Shown here: positions 1-5,925 of the stretch, in pieces
Position numbering within the stretch: the stretch's first letter is position 1
Layout: every line of letters starts with the position of its first letter
Source: an uncultured Dorea sp.
GTDB lineage: Bacteria; Bacillota_A; Clostridia; Lachnospirales; Lachnospiraceae
Assembly: GCA_948468495.1 (NCBI GenBank)
Contig: CAOKJI010000140.1
Coordinates: 1 to 5,925 of the forward strand
Direction of reading: 5' to 3'
DNA length: 5,925 nucleotides
Position numbers and translations under genes: made by a program
The notes under the pieces: generated by a model
What the model saw: the letters and a program-made list of their open reading frames with translations, nothing else
Told to the model about the DNA's origin: nothing
The model's database searches: none

Positions 1-723
1 AGGCTGAAGGAATCTATTCTCGGCAAGGCGGATTTGAGCCTGTCTTATACAAAGGAAGAATATAAGAAGAAATTAGTTAGATTGCAAAAAAAGATGGAGA
101 AGCTTCATGGCGAGCTTTACCGCAGGCGGATTCCGGTTGTGCTGGGATTTGAAGGATGGGATGCAGGCGGTAAAGGCGGCGCAATTAAGCGTCTGACGGA
201 GAGGATGGACCCGAGAGGGTATGTGGTGCATCCGACGGCGTCTCCAAATGATATTGAGAAGGCACATCATTATCTCTGGAGATTCTGGGTTGACATGCCG
301 AAGGCAGGCCATGTAACAATCTTCGACAGGACCTGGTACGGAAGAGTGATGGTAGAACGAATTGAGGGATTCTGTACGAAGCAGGAGTGGCAGAGAGCCT
401 ATAAGGAAATTAACGATATGGAGAAGGATTTGACAGATGCAGGAGCGATTGTCCTGAAATTCTGGATGCAGATTGATAAAGACGAACAGGCAAGACGCTT
501 CAAAGCAAGGCAGGAGAATCCGGAGAAGCAGTGGAAGATTACGGATGAAGACTGGCGCAACAGGGAAAAGTGGGCTCAGTATGAAGAGGCAGTGGATGAG
601 ATGTTGATTCGTACTTCAACGTCTAACGCCCCCTGGATTGTGGTAGAGGGAAATAACAAATTTTACGCGAGGATAAAGGTGCTGGAGACGGTTGTGAAGG
701 CGATAGAGGAGCGGTTGCGTTAA
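1..723 (+). CDS. Polyphosphate kinase 2 family protein, 3' part (probable polyphosphate:AMP phosphotransferase, C-terminal domain)
   Basis: PPK2 enzymes are cytoplasmic and move phosphate between polyphosphate and nucleotides. The visible 240 residues form a whole PPK2 domain. They include a Walker A loop EGWDAGGKGG (nt 151-180, lysine codon 172-174), a Walker B-type FDRTWYGR (nt 322-345), a charged lid ending in QWKITDEDW, and the conserved ending with TSNAPW and YARIKVLETVV. The frame is open to base 1. A TTG at 34 is the first possible start, but the nearest purine run (AAGGCGGA) touches it, so the gene almost certainly begins upstream. The residues before the domain (LGKADLSLSYTKEEYKK) look like the linker between the halves of tandem two-domain PPK2 proteins of about 500 residues, which mostly phosphorylate AMP to ADP. 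The tandem form and AMP preference are inferences; a single-domain PPK2 remains possible. The family assignment is very secure. Confidence 0.92.
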   Translation, partial: RLKESILGKADLSLSYTKEEYKKKLVRLQKKMEKLHGELYRRRIPVVLGFEGWDAGGKGGAIKRLTERMDPRGYVVHPTASPNDIEKAHHYLWRFWVDMPKAGHVTIFDRTWYGRVMVERIEGFCTKQEWQRAYKEINDMEKDLTDAGAIVLKFWMQIDKDEQARRFKARQENPEKQWKITDEDWRNREKWAQYEEAVDEMLIRTSTSNAPWIVVEGNNKFYARIKVLETVVKAIEERLR

Positions 724-736
724 GATGTACGAACAG

Positions 737-779
737 GGCAGATTTTCTATAATTTCTGTCGTATTTTCGGCAGTTTGCC
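737..779 (+). terminator. Possible weak terminator: overlapping hairpins after the PPK2 gene
   Basis: Two 6-bp stems share bases. GGCAGA (737-742) can pair with TCTGTC (755-760), and CTGTCG (756-761) can pair with CGGCAG (768-773) around a TATTTT loop, each with one G-T wobble. A small GGCA/TGCC stem (769-772 with 776-779) is also possible. Only TTT follows the second stem, so this is not a classic intrinsic terminator. Its position, just after the PPK2 stop and before a new promoter, is the main support. Confidence 0.3.
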
Positions 780-792
780 AAACAGTTAGTCA

Positions 793-821
793 TAGATATT
801 CGTATAAGAACATGATATAAT
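793..821 (+). promoter_or_regulatory. Extended -10 promoter for the alpha-galactosidase gene
   Basis: A perfect TATAAT (816-821) is preceded by TGA (813-815), making a TGnTATAAT extended -10. TAGATA (793-798) sits exactly 17 bases upstream and matches 4 of 6 bases of the TTGACA consensus. Transcription would start near 828, giving a leader of about 39 bases. The arms ATGAT (812-816) and ATCAT (820-824) form a short inverted repeat across the -10, too AT-rich to call an operator. No clear catabolite-response (cre) site is visible. This promoter could also serve the two genes that follow. Confidence 0.65.
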
Positions 822-866
822 CATACAAAATGCTTAATCCATTATCATTTTAGAGAGGGCAGACAT

Positions 867-3065
867 ATGAAATATATTACTTATAATGATGAGTCAAGAG
901 TATTTGTATTAAGAACGAATCATAGTATGTATCAAATGCAGGTTATTGATTATGATACGCTGGTTCATCTGTACTATGGTGCGAATATCGGGGATACGGA
1001 GATTACACACAGGCTGATGTTTCTAGACAGGGGTTTTTCCGGTAATCCTTATGAGGCGGGGGATGACAGAACATTTTCTTTGGACGTGCTTCCCCAGGAG
1101 TATTCTGGTTATGGCAATGGGGACTATCGGATTAACAGCTTAGAGGTAGAGCATAAGGATGGAAGCGATGCGGTGCATCTTCGATATGAGTCTCACAGGA
1201 TGTGGGAGGGCAAGTATTCCCTGGAAGGGCTTCCCTGCATGTATGGCAGCGAGGAAGAGGCGGAGACCTTAGAGATTACGTTATATGACCGAATCAGTAA
1301 TCTGAAGGTGCATCTGCTGTACGGCGTATTTCCGAAGCTGGATGTAATTACCAGAGCGGTGCGCATGGAGAATCAGGGAGAGAATCCGGTGAAGATTCAG
1401 AGAGCCATGTCGATGGAGATGGATTATCCGAATCGCCATATGGATTTTATACATTTTTATGGCCGACATACTATGGAGCGTCAGATGGAGAGGCTTCCGC
1501 TTCATCATGGAGTTCAGTCTGTGGAGAGCAAGAGAGGGATGTCAAGTCATCAGCACAATCCGTTTATTATCCTCTGTGACAAGAATACAACGGAAAAGCA
1601 TGGAGAGTGTTATGGATATGCGCTTGCTTACAGCGGCAATCACCGCTGTGAGATAGAAGTAGATCAGATGGAGCAGACAAGAGTGGTTATGGGAATCCAT
1701 CCCTATCACTTTTCTTACCGTCTGGAAAAGGGAGATACATTTGAGACGCCGGAGGTTATTATTGCCTATTCCTCAGAAGGACTTGGAAAGCTTTCAAGAA
1801 TCTATCATGACGCCTACCGCTCGAATCTGATACGAAGCAAGTATGTGCATTCTCCCAGGCCGATTCTGGTCAATAACTGGGAGGCTACATATTTTGATTT
1901 CAATGAAGAGAAGCTGTTTAATATTGCGAAAACAGCGAAGGAAATCGGACTGGACATGTTTGTGCTGGATGACGGATGGTTTGGCAACCGAAATTCCGAC
2001 TATACAAGTCTGGGTGACTGGCAGGTAAATGAAGATAAGATACGGGGCGGACTTCCGAAGCTGGTGGAGCGGATTAATAGTCTTGGTATGAAGTTTGGTC
2101 TGTGGATTGAGCCGGAGATGGTATCGGAAGACAGCGAACTATACCGGAGTCATCCGGATTGGATACTTCGGATTCCTGAGAGGCGGATGAACAGGAGCCG
2201 CAGCCAGCTGAATCTTGACATTACCCGCAAAGAGGTCAGAGATTATGTCATGCAGAAGATCTTTGCAGTTCTTGACAGCTGTAAGGTAGACTATATTAAA
2301 TGGGATATGAACCGGTCGGTAGACAACGTGTTCTCATCAGCGCTTCCAGCCGAGCGGCAGGGAGAGGTATTTCACAGATATGTGCTGGGTGTTTATGAGA
2401 TGATGGAACAGCTGGTTACCAGATATCCGGATTTGTTATTTGAAAACTGTGCGGGCGGAGGAGGCAGATTTGACGCAGGCATGCTTTATTATTCTCCGCA
2501 GATCTGGTGCAGCGACAATACAGACGCTATTGACAGGCTGAGGATTCAGTATGGAACATCTTTCGGATATCCGATTGGCGCTATGGGAGCGCATGTAAGC
2601 GTGTGTCCGAATCATGGGACAGGAAGGACTACGCCTTTTGATACCAGAGCGATTGTGGCAAGCGCTGGAACATTCGGATATGAGCTGGATCTTGCAAAGC
2701 TTTCTAAAGAAGAGAAGGAAATAGCAAGGAGACATATTCAGGAGTATAAAGAGATGGAGATGCTGGTACTGAACGGCGATTACTACCGTCTGACCAATCC
2801 GTACCGGAATCACGAGTATGTATTGTGGCAGTTTGTTTCTAAAGATAAGAAAGAGACTGTCGTAAACGGAGTCATGCTGCGCAATGAATCGAATCCTCAT
2901 ATTCATCTGGTATATTTGGAGGGACTTCATCCGGACAGGCATTACCGGGATGCGGACACCGGAGCGGTTTATACTGGAGCGGCGCTTATGTATGCAGGAG
3001 TACCGCTGCCGGTTGGTATGGGCGATTATCAGCCTCTGAAGTTTAAATTCAACGTAGTAGACTGA
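867..3065 (+). CDS. Alpha-galactosidase, glycoside hydrolase family 36
   Basis: This retaining enzyme removes terminal alpha-1,6-linked galactose from sugars such as melibiose, raffinose and stachyose. At 732 residues it matches the usual length of bacterial GH36 enzymes (about 730). An N-terminal beta-sandwich domain spans roughly residues 1-320, the catalytic TIM barrel about 330-640, and a C-terminal beta domain the rest. The nucleophile is Asp480 in KWDMNR and the acid/base is Asp550 in CSDNTDAIDRL; the 70-residue spacing is the same as in Geobacillus AgaA/AgaB (478 and 548, from memory). Other conserved marks are Trp338 in NNWEATYFDF, Asp368-Asp369 in LDDGWFG, RGMSSHQHNPF and CAGGGGRFD. 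There is no signal peptide, so it acts in the cytoplasm on imported sugars. A GAGAGGG ribosome site lies 7 bases before the ATG. Unlike the AgaSK type there is no fused sucrose kinase. No transporter, sugar regulator or sucrose phosphorylase is nearby. Family is certain; preferred substrate is inferred. Confidence 0.97.
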   Translation: MKYITYNDESRVFVLRTNHSMYQMQVIDYDTLVHLYYGANIGDTEITHRLMFLDRGFSGNPYEAGDDRTFSLDVLPQEYSGYGNGDYRINSLEVEHKDGSDAVHLRYESHRMWEGKYSLEGLPCMYGSEEEAETLEITLYDRISNLKVHLLYGVFPKLDVITRAVRMENQGENPVKIQRAMSMEMDYPNRHMDFIHFYGRHTMERQMERLPLHHGVQSVESKRGMSSHQHNPFIILCDKNTTEKHGECYGYALAYSGNHRCEIEVDQMEQTRVVMGIHPYHFSYRLEKGDTFETPEVIIAYSSEGLGKLSRIYHDAYRSNLIRSKYVHSPRPILVNNWEATYFDFNEEKLFNIAKTAKEIGLDMFVLDDGWFGNRNSDYTSLGDWQVNEDKIRGGLPKLVERINSLGMKFGLWIEPEMVSEDSELYRSHPDWILRIPERRMNRSRSQLNLDITRKEVRDYVMQKIFAVLDSCKVDYIKWDMNRSVDNVFSSALPAERQGEVFHRYVLGVYEMMEQLVTRYPDLLFENCAGGGGRFDAGMLYYSPQIWCSDNTDAIDRLRIQYGTSFGYPIGAMGAHVSVCPNHGTGRTTPFDTRAIVASAGTFGYELDLAKLSKEEKEIARRHIQEYKEMEMLVLNGDYYRLTNPYRNHEYVLWQFVSKDKKETVVNGVMLRNESNPHIHLVYLEGLHPDRHYRDADTGAVYTGAALMYAGVPLPVGMGDYQPLKFKFNVVD

Positions 3066-3106
3066 CAGATATAAGTATATAGAATTAAGATAAAAGGGGC
3101 TCTGGG

Positions 3107-4291
3107 ATGATTTCAAAGCGTGTACAAAGGATTCAGCCGTCTAAGACGGTTGAGATGACAAGCAGGGTGGCTGAACTTCAAAGACAAGGAAGGGAAGTGC
3201 TGCGATTTAATGTGGGAGAGCCGGATTTTGCTACGCCGGAGCATATTTGCCTTGCGGCGGAGGAAGCTATGAGACAGGGATTCACGAAGTATACGCCGGT
3301 TATGGGAATCTTGGAACTCAGGGAAGCCATTAGCAGGAAGATGGAAGAGGAGAACCATGTGAGCTATCTTCCAGATGAGATTACCATAGGCGCTGGGGCA
3401 AAGCAGTGTATTCTGGCTGCGCTTCTTGCTATCTGTGATCCAGGGGATGAGGTGATTATTCCTTATCCATGCTGGGTGAGTTATCCGGAGCTTGTAAAAC
3501 TTACGGACGGGGAGCCAGTGATGGTTCCCTGTAGGGCGGATTTCACACTGGATGTTTCTGCAATCAGAGAAGCGGTTACGAAGCGTACAAAGGCGGTTAT
3601 GATTAATACGCCGAATAATCCTACGGGTGCGGTCTATGACAGAAAGTCATTAGAAGAGCTGGCTGCTTTGGCTGTGGAGCGTGATTTTTATATTATATCG
3701 GATGAAGTATATGAAAAGTTCGTATATGGCGGAAATCCGCATGTATCAATTTCATCTTTATCTGACGGGGTAAAGGAGCGTACGATTCTGATTAACGGAA
3801 TGTCGAAGTCTTATGCCATGACAGGCTGGAGAATCGGTTATCTGGCTGCTTCCATAGAGGTGATTCGCGCTGTGAACGTGCTGCAGAGTCAGATGTTGTC
3901 CAGTGTGCATTCCTTGTCGCAAAAGGCGGCGGTGGCGGCCCTTACCGGAACGCAGGAACCGTTGCAGTCTATGATACGGGAGTTTGAAAAGCGCAGGGAT
4001 TATATGGGAAGGAGACTTGGCCGGATGCCAGGGATTTCCTGCAGGGAATCTATGGGTGCGTTCTATCTTCTGCCGGATATTAGCGGCTGTTATGGAAAAA
4101 GTTATCGGGGGATACCGATAGAAGATGATATGCGGCTTACAGAATACTTGTTGGAGGAGGCAATGGTTGCGGCAGTTCCGGGAAGTGCGTTTTTCGCGCC
4201 GGGACACCTGCGGTTTTCTTACAGTAATTCGATGGAGCAGATTGAAGAAGGAATGGACAGAATGGAGCGGGCTTTAAACAAATTGTTCTGA
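3107..4291 (+). CDS. PLP-dependent aminotransferase, class I/II (aspartate aminotransferase-like)
   Basis: This cytoplasmic enzyme transfers an amino group between an amino acid and a 2-oxo acid using pyridoxal phosphate. The 394-residue length is normal for fold-type I aminotransferases. Visible marks, in order, are GEPDFATPEH near the N-terminus, Trp123 in PYPCWVSYPE (stacks on the cofactor), Asn171 in NNPTGAVY, Asp199 and Tyr202 in SDEVYEKF, the Schiff-base Lys234 in NGMSKSYAMTGWRIGY, and Arg369 in LRFSYSNS (binds the substrate carboxylate). The whole sequence tracks the Thermus-type subgroup I-gamma/beta aspartate aminotransferases, in which the lysine is also residue 234. That subgroup also includes enzymes acting on aromatic amino acids or prephenate, so the exact substrate is open. 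AAGGGG lies 7 bases before the ATG. The gene starts 41 bases after the alpha-galactosidase stop and 43 bases before the next gene, suggesting co-transcription. No defects are seen. Confidence 0.95.
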   Translation: MISKRVQRIQPSKTVEMTSRVAELQRQGREVLRFNVGEPDFATPEHICLAAEEAMRQGFTKYTPVMGILELREAISRKMEEENHVSYLPDEITIGAGAKQCILAALLAICDPGDEVIIPYPCWVSYPELVKLTDGEPVMVPCRADFTLDVSAIREAVTKRTKAVMINTPNNPTGAVYDRKSLEELAALAVERDFYIISDEVYEKFVYGGNPHVSISSLSDGVKERTILINGMSKSYAMTGWRIGYLAASIEVIRAVNVLQSQMLSSVHSLSQKAAVAALTGTQEPLQSMIREFEKRRDYMGRRLGRMPGISCRESMGAFYLLPDISGCYGKSYRGIPIEDDMRLTEYLLEEAMVAAVPGSAFFAPGHLRFSYSNSMEQIEEGMDRMERALNKLF

Positions 4292-4334
4292 CGGTGTTGT
4301 CCATGTGTGGGAATATATTTGAGGAGTTTTATAG

Positions 4335-5285
4335 ATGAAGTTTTATTATGCACCAATGGAAGGCATTACGGGTTATCTGCACCGTAATGTCTGCCATTCT
4401 TTTTTTTCGGGGATTGATAAGTATTTTACTCCGTTTCTTGTGCCGAATGAGAGGGGAAAGCTAAACAGCAGAGAGAAAAACGACATTTTGCCGGAGCACA
4501 ATGATGGTTTTTATCTGGTGCCGCAGATTCTGACCAACCGGGCGGACTGTTTCCTTGCAGGAGAGCGGACTTTAAGAAATTATGGATACCGGGAGATTAA
4601 CTTGAATCTTGGTTGTCCATCAAGAACAGTGGTTTCAAAGTACCGGGGCGCAGGATTTCTTGCAAAACCAGAGGAGCTGGATCATTTTCTGGAAGAGATT
4701 TTTGCGCATACAGAATGTAGAATATCGGTTAAAACCAGAATCGGCAGAGACGATCCGGAAGAATTTCCAAGACTTATGGAGATATATAATAAATATCCCT
4801 TAGAGGAACTGATTATTCATCCCCGCACTCAGAAGGAGTTCTATAATGGAATCCCCCATCAGGACGTATTTGCCTATGGGATTCGCAGCAGCAGGAATCC
4901 GGTGTGCTATAATGGAAATATTTTTGGAAAGGAAGATTACGAGAAGTGGCACAGAAGCTTTCCTGATGGAGACCGAATTATGATAGGAAGAGGTCTTCTT
5001 ATGAACCCGGGACTGATTGGCGTCCTGGATGGCTGTGGGATGCCGGAGAAAGGGAAAATCCGGGAATTTCACGATTGTATTTACCAGGCTTATAAGGAGA
5101 ATATGCCGGGAGACAGGGTTGTCCTCTTTAAGATGAAGGAGTTGTGGGTGTACTTAATTGAGTTGTTTACCGATGCAAAGAAATATGGAAAAAGAATCCG
5201 CAAGGCGGAAAAGCTTCCAGCGTATGAAGACGCAGTCCGGGATTTATTTGCAGAGAGGGAGATTAAGGAAGCGCTTTACGGATAA
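4335..5285 (+). CDS. tRNA-dihydrouridine synthase family protein
   Basis: Dus enzymes are FMN-dependent and use NADPH to reduce specific uridines of tRNA to dihydrouridine in the cytoplasm. The 316-residue length is typical. The sequence begins with the FMN-binding APMEGIT segment, followed by the catalytic Cys94 in NLNLGCPS, Lys133 in SVKTRIGRD, His162 and Arg164 in IIHPRTQ, YNGNIF, and the phosphate-binding IGRGLLMNP, then a helical tRNA-binding C-terminal domain from about residue 235. The EINLNLGCPS and VKTRIG segments resemble E. coli DusA, while the KMKELWVYLIELF region recalls the DusC C-terminal domain. I therefore do not assign a subgroup or target uridine. GAGGAG sits 8 bases before the ATG. 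The gene is probably translated from the same message as the upstream aminotransferase, because no convincing promoter fits the 43-base gap. Confidence 0.95.
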   Translation: MKFYYAPMEGITGYLHRNVCHSFFSGIDKYFTPFLVPNERGKLNSREKNDILPEHNDGFYLVPQILTNRADCFLAGERTLRNYGYREINLNLGCPSRTVVSKYRGAGFLAKPEELDHFLEEIFAHTECRISVKTRIGRDDPEEFPRLMEIYNKYPLEELIIHPRTQKEFYNGIPHQDVFAYGIRSSRNPVCYNGNIFGKEDYEKWHRSFPDGDRIMIGRGLLMNPGLIGVLDGCGMPEKGKIREFHDCIYQAYKENMPGDRVVLFKMKELWVYLIELFTDAKKYGKRIRKAEKLPAYEDAVRDLFAEREIKEALYG

Positions 5286-5291
5286 AAATAG

Positions 5292-5320
5292 ATTCCATTT
5301 TGCATGTTATGTGATATAAT
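5292..5320 (+). promoter_or_regulatory. Extended -10 promoter for the cytidylate-kinase-like gene
   Basis: A perfect TATAAT (5315-5320) with TGA in front (5312-5314) gives a TGnTATAAT extended -10. The best -35 match 17 bases upstream is poor (ATTCCA, 5292-5297, 3 of 6), as is common for extended -10 promoters. Transcription would start near 5327, leaving a leader of about 58 bases. The surrounding TGATATAAT and nearby ATAC are shared with the promoter before the alpha-galactosidase gene. Confidence 0.55.
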
Positions 5321-5333
5321 GATACTGTGCATC

Positions 5334-5351
5334 GAATAACTTAAGTATTTC
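5334..5351 (+). promoter_or_regulatory. Interrupted palindrome in the predicted leader, possible operator
   Basis: The 18 bases read GAA-TA-ACTTAAGT-AT-TTC. Seven of nine base pairs are symmetrical, with a perfect 8-base core ACTTAAGT (5339-5346) and outer GAA/TTC arms. It lies about 7 to 24 bases downstream of the predicted transcription start, where a bound repressor could block RNA polymerase. No regulator gene is in the window and the match could be chance in AT-rich sequence, so the function is only a suggestion. Confidence 0.28.
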
Positions 5352-5370
5352 AGTCAGAATTCATGTTACT

Positions 5371-5377
5371 AAGGAGG
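5371..5377 (+). promoter_or_regulatory. Strong Shine-Dalgarno sequence that decides the start of the kinase-like gene
   Basis: AAGGAGG is a near-perfect match to the 16S rRNA anti-Shine-Dalgarno sequence. It ends one base before the ATG at 5379, too close for initiation, but 7 bases before the ATG at 5385, which is ideal. The second ATG is therefore the likely start. Confidence 0.8.
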
Positions 5378-5384
5378 AATGGCT

Positions 5385-5870
5385 ATGAAACTGGTAATTA
5401 CAATGAGCAGGCGGTATGGAACAGGTGCAAGTCAGATTGCGGAGGGACTGTCCAGGCGGCTTCATATCCCGGTGTATGACAAGGCGATTGTGAAGGAGAG
5501 AATGGATGGAGACAGCTACGAGTCAGAGGCTTCTGTTATCAGAGAATTAGCAAAGGAACCCTGTATTATTCTTGGACGTTGTGCGTCGGAGATTTTAAAG
5601 GACAAGAGAAACGTATTTAATATCTATATCTGTGCGGACAAGGAAGACAGAATACGGCGTATTATGGAGCTTGAGAATTGTACCTATGAGGAGGCGAAGA
5701 TGAAGCTCAAGCAGACAGATTCCGAGCGTTCAGCATATTATCATGAGCATACGGGGAAAGCCTGGGGGGACGTGAATAATTACCATATGATTCTGGATAC
5801 TTCGGATTTGGGTATTGAGCAGTGTACGGATGTACTGATTCGGTATTTTGAACGAAAAGAATTTATATAG
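5385..5870 (+). CDS. Cytidylate kinase-like family protein, short form
   Basis: This predicted cytoplasmic P-loop protein of 161 residues resembles the cytidylate-kinase-like family (Cytidylate_kin2 type), whose true substrates are mostly unknown. It opens with a family-style loop SRRYGTGASQIAEGL (residues 8-22) that lacks the usual GKS/T lysine of CMP kinase. It continues with IPVYDK (28-33), VIRELA and CIILGRCASEIL (51-71), DKEDRIRRIM (85-94), the TDSERSAYYHEHTG lid segment (111-124) and WGDVNNYHMILDTS (127-140). Family members usually run near 200 residues. Here the segment between YDK and VIRELA, which normally spans the nucleotide-monophosphate-binding part, is only about 17 residues, so roughly 35-45 residues are missing relative to my recollection of the family. 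The frame is intact, so this looks like a compact natural form rather than a broken gene. It could bind something other than CMP. An ATG at 5379 would add two residues but is poorly placed against the ribosome site. It appears to have its own promoter. Confidence 0.85.
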   Translation: MKLVITMSRRYGTGASQIAEGLSRRLHIPVYDKAIVKERMDGDSYESEASVIRELAKEPCIILGRCASEILKDKRNVFNIYICADKEDRIRRIMELENCTYEEAKMKLKQTDSERSAYYHEHTGKAWGDVNNYHMILDTSDLGIEQCTDVLIRYFERKEFI

Positions 5871-5875
5871 ATAAA

Positions 5876-5904
5876 TTGTCCTTTGGGAAAACTTATGTTA
5901 TACT
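5876..5904 (+). promoter_or_regulatory. Promoter-like element, probably for a gene beyond the window
   Basis: TTGTCC (5876-5881, 4 of 6 to the -35 consensus) lies exactly 17 bases before TATACT (5899-5904, 5 of 6), with TG one base upstream of the -10 (5896-5897). It begins 6 bases after the kinase-like stop codon, and no terminator is visible between them. Transcription would start near 5911, and no coding start can be judged in the remaining bases. Confidence 0.5.
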
Positions 5905-5925
5905 AATGCAATGAGTATTAATTAT

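Noticed and set aside
830..853. Tiny open frame MLNPLSF in the predicted leader of the alpha-galactosidase gene
   Set aside because: It would start about two bases after the predicted transcription start with no ribosome site. The peptide has no run of regulatory codons and no paired hairpins follow it, so chance is the simplest explanation.
3058..3085. Promoter-like pair TAGACT and TAGAAT with a 16-base spacer before the aminotransferase gene
   Set aside because: The -35 matches only 4 of 6 bases, there is no TG extension, and it overlaps the stop codon of the preceding gene in AT-rich sequence. Too weak to call.
2436..3116. Long open frame on the minus strand, 226 codons
   Set aside because: It lies wholly antisense to the end of the alpha-galactosidase gene and the aminotransferase start. 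The translation is rich in Ser, Arg, Ile, His and Cys, shows no family motif, and is a shadow of the real coding strand.
3758..4207. Minus-strand open frame of 149 codons inside the aminotransferase gene
   Set aside because: It is fully covered by a well-conserved coding region on the + strand, has no recognisable motif and no plausible promoter or ribosome site context.
4297..4319. TTGTCC and TATATT before the dihydrouridine synthase gene
   Set aside because: The spacer is only 11 bases and the -10 would abut the ribosome binding site, so it cannot work as a normal promoter.
5379..5384. ATG at 5379 as the start of the kinase-like gene
   Set aside because: Only one base separates it from the AAGGAGG ribosome site. 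The ATG at 5385 has the ideal 7-base spacing, and the family conserved region begins right after it.

Overview
The window reads as a stretch of chromosome from a low-to-moderate GC Firmicute, most likely a gut Lachnospiraceae-type Clostridia. This is inferred from gene style: frequent AGA/AGG arginine codons, strong purine-rich ribosome binding sites, TATAAT promoters with TG extensions, and protein types common in that group. No species can be named from the sequence alone. All five genes lie on the + strand and are tightly packed. No gap exceeds 143 bases, and I see no tRNA, rRNA, CRISPR array, insertion sequence or phage gene.

Layout: (1) The window opens inside a polyphosphate kinase 2 (PPK2) family gene, whose 5' end lies outside. 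It ends at 723. (2) A 143-base gap follows. It holds overlapping hairpins that may weakly terminate the first gene, then a good extended -10 promoter. (3) A complete cytoplasmic GH36 alpha-galactosidase (867-3065) follows, then, after 41 bases, a class I PLP-dependent aminotransferase (3107-4291), then, after 43 bases, a tRNA-dihydrouridine synthase (4335-5285). These three could share one transcript from the promoter before the alpha-galactosidase. (4) A 99-base gap carries a second extended -10 promoter, an 18-base interrupted palindrome just downstream of it, and a near-perfect Shine-Dalgarno sequence. (5) A short cytidylate-kinase-like protein follows (5385-5870). Its start is best placed two codons downstream of the first ATG. 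(6) The last 55 bases hold a third promoter-like element that probably drives a gene beyond the window.

The genes do not form an obvious single pathway. They cover polyphosphate/nucleotide phosphorylation, alpha-galactoside hydrolysis, amino-acid transamination, tRNA modification and a predicted nucleotide kinase. I found no convincing new multi-gene system. The points most worth a second look are the compacted kinase-like protein with the palindrome in its predicted leader, and the alpha-galactosidase that sits beside housekeeping genes rather than sugar transport or regulatory genes.
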